64,000 bases of DNA from Bacteroidetes bacterium HGW-Bacteroidetes-16 (GTDB taxonomy: Bacteria; Bacteroidota; Bacteroidia; Bacteroidales; F082). Within the stretch, counting starts at the first letter, position 1, and the number at the start of each line of letters is the position of its first letter. Below are positions 35,790 through 43,868 of this stretch, one piece after another. Location: positions 124,001 through 188,000 of the forward strand of contig PHDN01000001.1 in NCBI GenBank assembly GCA_002840975.1. Reading direction: 5' to 3'. Made by a program: the position numbers and the translations under genes. Under the pieces are notes generated by a model that was not told where the DNA came from, did not search any database, and worked only from the letters and a program-made list of their open reading frames with translations.

Positions 35790-37172
35790 TTAAAGAATCC
35801 CATTCACTTTTGAACGTTTAATGTATTTCCCGTAACCCTTTTTGAGTTTGCATTGCTCATTTTCAATAGCAATTTGTCCACGCAATAGCACCATTTTTAC
35901 CTTACCTCTCACTTCCCATCCTTCAAATGCAGAATAATCCACATTCATGTGATGGGTGTCAACAGAAAGGGTGTGTTTTAAATTTGGATCAAGCAAGATG
36001 ATATCCGCATCAGAACCCACGGCAATGGTTCCTTTGCGGGGATACATTCCGAAGAGTTTGGCTGCGTTGGTGCTGGTTACGTTGACGTATTTGCTTAGTG
36101 AAATCCTTCCCTTGTCAACTCCTTCGGAATAAAGCAGTTCCATCCGGTGTTCGATGCCAGGCTGGCCGTTGGGTATTCTTGAAAAATCATCTTTGCCCAT
36201 CAGTTTTTGATCCCAGTTAAAGGGGCAATGATCGGTGGCTACGGTTTCTATCAATCCCTGGTTGATGCCAGCCCATAAAGTTGTTTGATCCTTTTTTTGA
36301 CGCAAAGGAGGACTCATGACCCATTTGGCACTTTCAAAGCCTTTTTCATAGAGCGAAGCATCAAGTGTAAGATATTGAATGCAAGTTTCCCCAAAAACCT
36401 GCTGGTTTCGTTTTGTTGCATTCCGAATGGCATTCAGGGCTCCTTCGCAGGAAACATGTACAATGTAACTTGTACACCCCGTAGCATGAGCCATATCAAC
36501 AAACCGTTCACTGGCTTCGGTTTCGGTTATTTCAGGTTGTGAAAGGTAATGATAAAGCGGAGAAAGGTTCCCTTCTTTCTTGTTTTTATTAACAAGGTCA
36601 TCAATCATATCTCCATTGGTAGCATGCGCTCCCACCATACCTCCATATTTCTTCACTTCCTTCATTAATTCAACCATCTGCTTGTCATCAATCATCAAAC
36701 TGCCTTTGTAGGCCATGAAAGCTTTGAATGAAGTGATGCCTTCTTTTTCGATAAGGTTTTTAATTTCTTCCTTTGAGTTTTCATTAAAATCGGTTATCGC
36801 CATGTGAAATGCATAATCACCCACACAATTATTTTCGGCCCTGGAGCGCCATTCATCAAGTGCCGATTGAAGTGAGTTCCCTTGTTTCTGAATAACAAAG
36901 TCAATTACTGAAGTCGTGCCTCCATGCAATGCAGCGCGGGTGCCGGTTTCATAATTGTCGCTTGATGCGGTGCCCATAAATGGCATTTCAAGGTGCACAT
37001 GCGGATCGATTCCTCCCGGAAAAACAAGCAGTCCGGTAGCATCAATTATTTTATCGGCTTTCACGGAAAGATTTTTTCCAATGACCGTAATTTGTTCACC
37101 TTCAATAAAGATATCTGCTACACTGTCGGTTGCGACCGTGATGACTCTTCCGTTTTTAATAAGTATTGACAT
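35790..37172 (-). CDS. hydA: Dihydropyrimidinase
   Basis: The chosen start is MSILIKNG (460 aa), which begins 11 bases after the transporter stop; an in-frame ATG at 37211 would overlap that gene. It is an amidohydrolase-fold enzyme. Metal-binding HVH is in GGIDPHVHLEMPF, the likely carbamylated lysine is in SFKAFMAYKG, and further metal histidines are in GAHATN and YIVHVS. Asp is in ATDHCPFNW. It opens dihydrouracil or dihydrothymine to the N-carbamoyl acid. Third enzymatic gene in the pyrimidine operon. A hydantoinase assignment is possible but less likely in this context. Confidence 0.93.
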   Translation of the reverse strand: MSILIKNGRVITVATDSVADIFIEGEQITVIGKNLSVKADKIIDATGLLVFPGGIDPHVHLEMPFMGTASSDNYETGTRAALHGGTTSVIDFVIQKQGNSLQSALDEWRSRAENNCVGDYAFHMAITDFNENSKEEIKNLIEKEGITSFKAFMAYKGSLMIDDKQMVELMKEVKKYGGMVGAHATNGDMIDDLVNKNKKEGNLSPLYHYLSQPEITETEASERFVDMAHATGCTSYIVHVSCEGALNAIRNATKRNQQVFGETCIQYLTLDASLYEKGFESAKWVMSPPLRQKKDQTTLWAGINQGLIETVATDHCPFNWDQKLMGKDDFSRIPNGQPGIEHRMELLYSEGVDKGRISLSKYVNVTSTNAAKLFGMYPRKGTIAVGSDADIILLDPNLKHTLSVDTHHMNVDYSAFEGWEVRGKVKMVLLRGQIAIENEQCKLKKGYGKYIKRSKVNGIL

Positions 37173-37183
37173 AACAATAATTT

Positions 37184-38647
37184 TTAGTGTTCTTTTTTCA
37201 TGATCATCCAATAAATCAAAAATGAAATTCCAAAGGTTACAAACCAGGCGTACGAGTATAAATTGACCAATGCATGTGGGAAATATCCGGCTTCAGAAAT
37301 GCCCACCGCAACCATAAAGCCAGGGATCACCGGTAAAAGACTGAGTACAAATGCAAACCAGGCAGGTGTGTTCCAGCCTTTAAACTTTCCGTTCACTTTA
37401 AACAATTCGGCCAAATCGAATTTGGTTTTCCTGATGACATAATAATCGCAAATCATAATACCAGCCAGGGAACCAAGTAACGCGGAATACGCTATTAACC
37501 AACGGAAAATATATCCTTCCGGGTCGGCGATTAATTTCCATGGAAATATAAGAATGCCAATGATTCCGGTAATATATCCTCCCATTTTATAGCTGATCTT
37601 TTTTGGCATCATGTTGGCAAAACTATTGGCCGGAGCAACCACATTGGCTGCAATATTGGTTGAAAGTGTGGCGATGGTAAGTCCGAACATGGATACCGCT
37701 ACAACAATCGGAGAATCAAATTTTCCTAACAAGGCTACAGGATCCCAGATAGCTTTTCCATAAATCAGGACGGTAGCACTCGTAACGGCAATACCGATAA
37801 ACGAATAGAATACCATGGTTGTTGGCAGGCCGATAAGCTGGCCAACGATCTGGTCTTTCTGTGAACGTGCGTATCGGGTAAAATCCGGAATATTTAATGA
37901 CAGGGTGGCCCAAAACCCAATCATGGCGGTTAATCCCGGAAAGAAAATTTTCCAGAAATCGACACGGCCTGTACCTGATAAAGTATAGGATGCGTCCAGA
38001 ATTTCACTTATTGAACCCACCTTGTTCCAGGCCCAGATCAATAAAAATAAACCAATGAGTAGTAAAAACGGAGCTGCCCAGGTTTCCAACACTTTAATTG
38101 AGTCGATCCCCTTGTACACAATCCAGATATTGATTGCCCAAAAAAACATAAAACAAGAGGCTTGCGCTATATTAAGGCCAATGAATTGACCCAGGAAGGC
38201 TGAGAATGCCAATTCAGGAAACATGGTCAGCAATAACTGATAAATGGCGGCTCCACCAATCCAGGTTTGAATACCAAACCACCCACAAGCGACAAATCCC
38301 CGGAACAGAGAAGCCAGAATGGCTCCCTGAACACCGAAACTTAATCGGAGGAAAACAGGAAGTGGCACGCCGTATTTTGTGCCTACATGCGCATTTAAAA
38401 TCATGGGTGCCAGTACGATGACATTCCCTAACAAAATGGTAATCAGTGCTTGCCACCAGTTCATTCCCTGTTCAATCAGACTACTGGCCAGCATATACGT
38501 CGGGATGCAAACCGCCATTCCTACCCAAATGGAAGCAATATGCCATTTGTTCCATGTCCGTTGAGCAGCAGGAACGGGGGCCAGATCGCTGCTATACAAG
38601 GTCGAGTCAGATACGTCTTCCGTAAGTTCTATGATTTCATTGCTCAT
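37184..38647 (-). CDS. NCS1-family nucleobase:cation symporter
   Basis: The 487 residues have about 12 membrane segments and the NCS1 features: an N-terminal WNKWHIASIWVGMAVCIPTY stretch, GVPLPVFLRLSFGVQGA, GWFGIQTWIGG and a conserved NIPDFTRYARSQKDQ loop. NCS1 members import uracil, hydantoin, allantoin or cytosine. Its place inside the reductive pyrimidine operon, between the aminotransferase and dihydropyrimidinase genes, points to uracil/thymine or dihydropyrimidine uptake. Substrate is inferred from context only. Confidence 0.9.
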   Translation of the reverse strand: MSNEIIELTEDVSDSTLYSSDLAPVPAAQRTWNKWHIASIWVGMAVCIPTYMLASSLIEQGMNWWQALITILLGNVIVLAPMILNAHVGTKYGVPLPVFLRLSFGVQGAILASLFRGFVACGWFGIQTWIGGAAIYQLLLTMFPELAFSAFLGQFIGLNIAQASCFMFFWAINIWIVYKGIDSIKVLETWAAPFLLLIGLFLLIWAWNKVGSISEILDASYTLSGTGRVDFWKIFFPGLTAMIGFWATLSLNIPDFTRYARSQKDQIVGQLIGLPTTMVFYSFIGIAVTSATVLIYGKAIWDPVALLGKFDSPIVVAVSMFGLTIATLSTNIAANVVAPANSFANMMPKKISYKMGGYITGIIGILIFPWKLIADPEGYIFRWLIAYSALLGSLAGIMICDYYVIRKTKFDLAELFKVNGKFKGWNTPAWFAFVLSLLPVIPGFMVAVGISEAGYFPHALVNLYSYAWFVTFGISFLIYWMIMKKEH

Positions 38648-38663
38648 GGGCAGTTCGGTTTAG

Positions 38664-40016
38664 TTAATTACAGTATTCATCGGCAATGGCTATGGCTTTT
38701 GAAATAATATTAATTCCTTCATCAACCTGTTCTTTCGTAATGGTTAGTGGTGGCACCACGAAAATATAGCTCCAACGAACAAAAGTGTACATTCCCAGTT
38801 CTTTAATCTTTGCTGCTACTTTGTTCATAACAAACATTTCTTCGGGTTTGGCGTTAAATGGGGCCATAGGTTCCTTGCTCTCGCGGTTTTTTACCAATTC
38901 AAAACAACCAAACAAACCGGTATTTCTGAAATCACCAATGCTCGGATGCTGATGTTTCAATTCATTGGCTCTCTCTTCAACATATTTCCCCATCCTGACC
39001 ACATTTTCCATCATATTTTCATCTTCATAAATTTTTAATACTTCAAGTGCAGCGGCGCAAGATACAGGATGGGCGGAATAAGTCAATCCGATCATCAAGG
39101 GTTTGTCGTCGTAATAAGAGGCAATCTTGTCGCTTACAATCAAAGCACCCAACGGTAAATAACCGGAGGTGATCCCTTTCGCTGTAGCGATCATATCAGG
39201 AACCACATGGTGGTTTTCGATACCAAACCACTTTCCTGTTCTGCCAAATCCGCTCATGACTTCATCTGCAATCAGGAGAATACCGTATTTGTCGCAAAGT
39301 GCCCGTAAGAGTTTGAAATACCCCGGAGGATATTTAATACACCCCGAAGAGCCACTTTCTCCTTCCATTAATATGGCAGCAATATTTTCCGGTCCTTCAA
39401 ACCCGACAACCCTCTCAATATGAGCAATGCATTCCATCTTACATGAACCCAATTTCTGGTTCCAGGGACAACGGTAGCAATAGGGGTCTTCAACATGTAC
39501 CACATTGGGCATCTGCTGTGAGTCAACAGCCAACTTTCTGGGATCGCCGCTTGCAGTCATGGCTCCATTGGTAGCGCCGTGGTATGAACGGTAGCGCGTA
39601 ATAATTTTATGTCTTCCTGTGTATAGTCTGGCAAGCTTAATGGCATTTTCAATTGCTGTGGCACCACAAACAGTAAAAAACGATTTTATCAGGTGTCCGG
39701 GAGTAATTTCAGAAAGCTTTTTACCGAGTTCCCCTCTCACTTTTGTTACACAACCCGGAGTTACGTAACTTACCTCCATCATTTGTGCGGCAACGGCTTT
39801 CGTCACGCGCTGGTTTCCATGGCCAATGTTCACATTCATCAAACCAGATGAGAAATCCAGGTAACGCTTCCCATCATAATCATATAAATAAACGCCCTCG
39901 CCTCTTTTGATGGCAATGGGGGAAAGGCTTGTTTGCTTACTCCAGGAAAAAAGAGTGTAATCCATGCTGTTTTGAATGATAGCAGCACTTTCTGAAATTG
40001 ATTTTGTCTCTGACAT
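38664..40016 (-). CDS. Class III aminotransferase, probably beta-alanine (beta-aminoisobutyrate) transaminase
   Basis: This PLP enzyme of 450 residues has FFTVCGATAIENAIKLAR, ILMEGESGSSGC, IADEVMSGFGRTGKWFGIEN and the Schiff-base lysine in IATAKGITSGYLPLGA. In the operon it should convert beta-alanine or beta-aminoisobutyrate to malonate or methylmalonate semialdehyde, the substrates of the dehydrogenase encoded 38 bases upstream. The amino acceptor (pyruvate or 2-oxoglutarate) cannot be told. A CxxC-like pair (YCYRCPW) in the middle is unusual for the fold but may be a lineage feature. Confidence 0.88.
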   Translation of the reverse strand: MSETKSISESAAIIQNSMDYTLFSWSKQTSLSPIAIKRGEGVYLYDYDGKRYLDFSSGLMNVNIGHGNQRVTKAVAAQMMEVSYVTPGCVTKVRGELGKKLSEITPGHLIKSFFTVCGATAIENAIKLARLYTGRHKIITRYRSYHGATNGAMTASGDPRKLAVDSQQMPNVVHVEDPYCYRCPWNQKLGSCKMECIAHIERVVGFEGPENIAAILMEGESGSSGCIKYPPGYFKLLRALCDKYGILLIADEVMSGFGRTGKWFGIENHHVVPDMIATAKGITSGYLPLGALIVSDKIASYYDDKPLMIGLTYSAHPVSCAAALEVLKIYEDENMMENVVRMGKYVEERANELKHQHPSIGDFRNTGLFGCFELVKNRESKEPMAPFNAKPEEMFVMNKVAAKIKELGMYTFVRWSYIFVVPPLTITKEQVDEGINIISKAIAIADEYCN

Positions 40017-40054
40017 GATTCATTATTTACGATAAATATTTATTTTACAAGCCA

Positions 40055-41512
40055 TTAGCTCATCCAGTTAATTCCTGCTTCCGGGTTCCATTTAGTGGTT
40101 GTTTTTTTTAGTTTGGTCCAAAACTCAATGGAACTTTTTCCGGTAATATCACCCACACCAAACCGACTTTGATTCCAGCCTCCAAATGAGAACGGTTCCC
40201 TGGGCACGGGTACACCCACGTTCACCCCGATCATACCTGCACTGGCATGATCTGCAATATATTTTGCCATCCCTCCGTTTTGTGTAAAAACGGCAGCAGC
40301 ATTGCCGTATGGGTTTGCGTTTTCAATTGCCAATGCTTCATCCACTGTATTAACACGCATGATGCTGATCACCGGACCAAAGATTTCTTCCCTGGCCACT
40401 GACATATCAGAAGTAACAAAATCGATCACGGTGGGACCGACATAAGTTCCATTTTCATGCCCGATGACCGTTGAATTTCTGCCATCCACCAGGATTTTAG
40501 CTCCTTGTTTCTCTGCTTCCGTAATGTATTTTTCGATTCTTTCTTTGGCTTCTTGATTGATTACTGCTCCGAGGTTTACACCCGGGATAATTTTTCGGGC
40601 TTCATCGCAAATTTTCTCAATGATATGATCCACAGGCCCAACGGCAAGCATAGCCGAAGCCGCCATACATCTCTGCCCGGCGCATCCACTCATGGAAGCC
40701 GCAATATTAGCAGCCGTCATTTCAGGAATGGCATCAGGCAATACGATGAGGTGGTTTTTTGCTCCACCCAGGGCCAGGCAGCGCTTAAAATTGGATGTGG
40801 CTCTGCTGTATACTATTTTGGCCACCTTGGTTGAGCCGACAAATGAAACCGCTTCAATTCCGGGATGGTCGCAAATAACTTCTACCATTTCAGCATCTCC
40901 ATTAATGATATTAAAAACGCCATCCGGCAAACCGGCTTCTTTCAGTAATTCGGCAATTTTTGCGCAACTCAAAGGAACTTTTTCTGATGGTTTCATGACC
41001 ATGCAGTTTCCTAAAACAAGAGCATTTGGCAAAGTCCAGTTGGGTACCATACTTGGGAAGTTGAAGGGCACTATCGAAGCAACCACGCCAAGTGGATGAT
41101 ATTCTGTACGACATTCAACGCCCTTACTTACTTCCAATAGCTCACCTGTTACCAACTGTGGCAACGAGCAGGCAAATTCAGACAGTTCAATGGATTTTTC
41201 TATTTCTGCTTTTGATTCCTCAAATGTTTTGCCATTTTCTTCCCGAATTAATTCGCTAAGTTGTGTCATATTCGTTTCAAGCAGTTCGCGATAGCGGTAA
41301 AATACGCGTACCCGCTCTTTAATCGGGGTTTTTGACCAAATCGGGAACGCTTTGGAAGCGGCCTCAACAGCCTTTTCCAAATCGGCCTTGTCCGACAGGG
41401 GCACCATCGAAAGCACCGAACCATCGAGTGGAGAAATGACCTCTAAACTGCGCGAACCGGAAGCGTTCACGAACGTCCCATTAATAAAATTCTGAATTCC
41501 AGGATACTTCAT
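40055..41512 (-). CDS. mmsA: CoA-acylating (methyl)malonate-semialdehyde dehydrogenase
   Basis: This aldehyde dehydrogenase superfamily enzyme has 485 residues. The MMSDH signatures are SGCAGQRCMAAS with catalytic Cys, VPFNFPSMVPNW, MKPSEKVPLS and the C-terminal FGVGDITGKSSIEFWTK. Unlike ordinary aldehyde dehydrogenases it uses CoA, giving acetyl-CoA from malonate semialdehyde or propionyl-CoA from methylmalonate semialdehyde with NADH and CO2. First gene of the seven-gene pyrimidine operon, so its promoter (41547-41554) probably drives the whole set. MmsA in other contexts serves valine or inositol catabolism; here the neighbours favour pyrimidines. Confidence 0.93.
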   Translation of the reverse strand: MKYPGIQNFINGTFVNASGSRSLEVISPLDGSVLSMVPLSDKADLEKAVEAASKAFPIWSKTPIKERVRVFYRYRELLETNMTQLSELIREENGKTFEESKAEIEKSIELSEFACSLPQLVTGELLEVSKGVECRTEYHPLGVVASIVPFNFPSMVPNWTLPNALVLGNCMVMKPSEKVPLSCAKIAELLKEAGLPDGVFNIINGDAEMVEVICDHPGIEAVSFVGSTKVAKIVYSRATSNFKRCLALGGAKNHLIVLPDAIPEMTAANIAASMSGCAGQRCMAASAMLAVGPVDHIIEKICDEARKIIPGVNLGAVINQEAKERIEKYITEAEKQGAKILVDGRNSTVIGHENGTYVGPTVIDFVTSDMSVAREEIFGPVISIMRVNTVDEALAIENANPYGNAAAVFTQNGGMAKYIADHASAGMIGVNVGVPVPREPFSFGGWNQSRFGVGDITGKSSIEFWTKLKKTTTKWNPEAGINWMS

Positions 41513-41546
41513 TTCTGTTTTTGTTTTTTTAGTTTAATAATGAGAT

Positions 41547-41554
41547 CAAATATA
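41547..41554 (-). promoter_or_regulatory. -7 element for the pyrimidine degradation operon
   Basis: The minus strand reads TATATTTG (exact TAnnTTTG), 34 bases before the mmsA start. No -33 TTTG at the usual distance, which fits a promoter that needs an activator. Confidence 0.45.
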
Positions 41555-41615
41555 TGGATTTTCAAGCCGATATATTCTTTCTTTGACAATATTTCAATCA
41601 ATCCTTATATTTATG

Positions 41616-41630
41616 GCCTAATTTTTAGGC
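41616..41630. promoter_or_regulatory. Inverted repeat, candidate operator
   Basis: GCCTAA-ttt-TTAGGC, a perfect 6-bp inverted repeat with a 3-base centre, lies between the divergent pyrimidine operon and rimM, about 62 bases upstream of the operon -7 element. It could be a transcription factor site. No regulator gene is adjacent. Confidence 0.35.
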
Positions 41631-41746
41631 TAAATAATTGATTACCCTGCGGTGTATCCCGACAAATCCAACCACACACACTGAAAATAGGAATTTAAGT
41701 ACACATGGTAGCGTTGTAATGATGTTAAATAATCGTTGATAATTGC

Positions 41747-41754
41747 TAATTTTG
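41747..41754 (+). promoter_or_regulatory. -7 element for rimM
   Basis: TAATTTTG (exact TAnnTTTG), 52 bases before ATG 41807. The -33 element is not evident. Confidence 0.45.
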
Positions 41755-41806
41755 CAGCATAAACAATTTGATGATAATGACTTTACTCTTTTAATAATAA
41801 ACAGCT

Positions 41807-42337
41807 ATGGGGAATTTTGATAACTATTTTTTTCTGGGGAAAGTAATTAAACCTCATGGATATCATGGTCGATTGAGTGTTTTTTTAGACACGGATGAAC
41901 CGGACGCTTATTTGGCTACACCCATTATATATATTGATTTCGATGGCGCCCTTGTACCCTATTTTGTGAAAAACATCAACCTAATGAACAATAAGGCGGT
42001 TGTTACTTTTAAAGATGTCGATACACCCGAGCAAGCCGAAAAATTATTGAAAAGGGATATGTATCTTCCTTTGGATGAGCTTCCTGTACTGACAGGTAAC
42101 CAGTTTTATTTTCATGAAATCATTGGGATGAAAATAGTGGACAAGCATTTTGGATTCATTGGAGAAATTACGGAGGTGCTTCACTATTCAAAACAAGCTA
42201 TCATTCAAACCTTTCACAAAGAAAAAGAGGTGCTGATTCCCATCAGCGATGAAATTATTCTTGAGGTAGACAGGGAAAACAACACCATTCAGGTGGAATT
42301 ACCAGATGGCTTGCTGGCTGTGTATCTTGATGAATAA
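41807..42337 (+). CDS. rimM: Ribosome maturation factor RimM
   Basis: The 176 residues have an N-terminal RimM beta-barrel (YFFLGKVIKPHGYHGRLSVFL, VTFKDVDTPEQAEKLLKRDMYLP) and a C-terminal PRC barrel (GMKIVDKHFGFIGEITEVLH, EVLIPISDEIILEVDRENNTI). RimM binds ribosomal protein S19 and helps 16S rRNA processing and 30S assembly. In many bacteria it sits in rpsP-rimM-trmD-rplS; here rpsP is not next to it, and the next gene, 14 bases on, encodes a tRNA methyltransferase of another type. Confidence 0.92.
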   Translation: MGNFDNYFFLGKVIKPHGYHGRLSVFLDTDEPDAYLATPIIYIDFDGALVPYFVKNINLMNNKAVVTFKDVDTPEQAEKLLKRDMYLPLDELPVLTGNQFYFHEIIGMKIVDKHFGFIGEITEVLHYSKQAIIQTFHKEKEVLIPISDEIILEVDRENNTIQVELPDGLLAVYLDE

Positions 42338-42351
42338 ACACGGGATACAGG

Positions 42352-43077
42352 ATGAGTAGGCATAAAACAGATACACGTCCATTTTTATTCAAACAATTTG
42401 GTCTGAGTCACCATCAATCAACCATGAAAGTCGGCATTGACGCTACTTTGATTGGGATATGGGCCGATGTATCCGGGGTAAATATGGCCCTGGATATTGG
42501 AACGGGTTCGGGGGTTATTGCCCTGTTGTTAGCCAGTCGTGGTGTATCGGAAATTGATGCCATTGATATTGATCGTTTGTCAATTTCTGAAGCCAATGAA
42601 AATTTTATCAAATCGCCATTTAGCAAACAATTGCATGCCCACCATCAAAGTTTGGAAACCTTTGGTAAACACCAGACGAAGAAATATGATTTAATTGTTT
42701 CTAATCCTCCCTTTTTTAACCATCATTTTCTTGCGACAGATGAAAGGATTAACAATGCAAGGCACACCAGGACACTCACCCACAGTGATCTCATCCGAAT
42801 CAGTAAAACGCTGTTGCAGGATGAAGGCAGGTTGTGCGTGGTTCTACCCTACTCTGCTTCTGTGAATTTCAAGTTGGAGGCACGAAAAAATGAATTTTTT
42901 CTGCGTAGACAACTTCTTGTTTTCCCAAAACGGGGTTTGCCTCCAAATAGAATAAATATGGAATTCTCCTTTGACCCATCCCGACAATGCCACCATGAGT
43001 TGCTTGCCATTCGTGAAGAAGACGAAACATATTCCAACCAATTCAAACAATGGGTCTCCGGATTTTATTTAGAGTAA
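42352..43077 (+). CDS. trmN6: tRNA1(Val) (adenine(37)-N6)-methyltransferase
   Basis: The 241 residues start with FLFKQFGLSHHQSTMKVGIDA, the family N terminus. The Rossmann SAM-binding motif is ALDIGTGSGVIALLLASRG, and the adenine-N6 catalytic motif NPPFF lies in LIVSNPPFFNHH. This is the YfiC/TrmN6 type that methylates A37 of tRNA-Val. It forms a small translation operon with rimM. Downstream is AT-rich DNA (43078-43305) with a 14-bp palindrome TATATTGCAATATA at 43086-43099 and no other clear feature. Confidence 0.88.
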   Translation: MSRHKTDTRPFLFKQFGLSHHQSTMKVGIDATLIGIWADVSGVNMALDIGTGSGVIALLLASRGVSEIDAIDIDRLSISEANENFIKSPFSKQLHAHHQSLETFGKHQTKKYDLIVSNPPFFNHHFLATDERINNARHTRTLTHSDLIRISKTLLQDEGRLCVVLPYSASVNFKLEARKNEFFLRRQLLVFPKRGLPPNRINMEFSFDPSRQCHHELLAIREEDETYSNQFKQWVSGFYLE

Positions 43078-43305
43078 CTTATAGATATATTGCAATATAA
43101 TATTGATATTCTATTAGTTAAAAAATATTAAACTATTTATATTTATGAATTGTAAAAAAATAAATACAACAATATTTGTTTATGGATGAACAACTCTTTA
43201 TATTTGATGCGGATCGCTTATTATACTTTTAAAAAGTCGTGATTGGACTGTTGAAATTCAATTGTTAAGGGATTTTTTAAATATAGAACATCAAAAGACT
43301 AAATA

Positions 43306-43695
43306 ATGGAAACAAATTTTCGACACGATTTTTCAGGCAAAACCATCTTGATCGTTGAGGATGAAATGAGCAATTTCGCATTGCTGGAAGCTCTGCTTTC
43401 AACTACCGAAGCTAAAATAATTCATGTTACAACAGGCATAGCGGCCATTGATTATGCAATAAATCATCCTGAACTTGACATGGTGTTGATGGACATTAAA
43501 CTTCCTGACGTCAATGGATACGAGGTAACCAAAAGAATTCGTGTCCTTTATCCTGAACTACCCATTATTGCACAAACAGCGTTTGTTATGAGCGGTGATA
43601 AGGAAAAAGCGCTTCGTTCAGGTTGTAATGCATATATTCCAAAACCAATTGATCTCAATAAACTCCTGGATACCATGTCAGGATTTCTCCTTTAA
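43306..43695 (+). CDS. Single-domain response regulator (receiver only)
   Basis: The 129 residues form one CheY-like receiver domain. The acidic pair is in LIVEDE (~18-20), the phosphoacceptor is D63 in VLMDIKLPDVNGYE, the switch Thr is T91 in AQTAF, and the conserved lysine K113 is in YIPKPID. There is no output domain. The IVEDE...YIPKPI sequence is close to the receiver domains at the ends of hybrid histidine kinases, so it may relay phosphate from a kinase elsewhere. No kinase gene is adjacent. Confidence 0.9.
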   Translation: METNFRHDFSGKTILIVEDEMSNFALLEALLSTTEAKIIHVTTGIAAIDYAINHPELDMVLMDIKLPDVNGYEVTKRIRVLYPELPIIAQTAFVMSGDKEKALRSGCNAYIPKPIDLNKLLDTMSGFLL

Positions 43696-43838
43696 TTTCC
43701 CGAAATTTTAATTCTATATTGGAAGCATATCCTGTTTTCAGTATTATGAATCAGTACAATCGGAGACTAATCCAGATTACCTGGCCCGGAATAGGCAAAT
43801 TTAGACAGATTCCAGCGTTTTAGAAAGGTGGTTTGTTC

Positions 43839-43846
43839 TATTTTTG
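43839..43846 (+). promoter_or_regulatory. -7 element for the fused hydro-lyase gene
   Basis: TATTTTTG (exact TAnnTTTG), 23 bases before ATG 43869. A weak GTTT precedes it at about the -33 distance. Confidence 0.5.
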
Positions 43847-43868
43847 ATGCAAATTATAATTTGAATTC

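Noticed and set aside
37173-37211. Longer N terminus of dihydropyrimidinase
   Set aside because: It would overlap the end of the permease gene; the family N terminus fits ATG at 37172.
43086-43099. Perfect palindrome TATATTGCAATATA
   Set aside because: In such AT-rich DNA a 14-bp AT-dominated palindrome is weak evidence; no gene arrangement makes it a clear operator.
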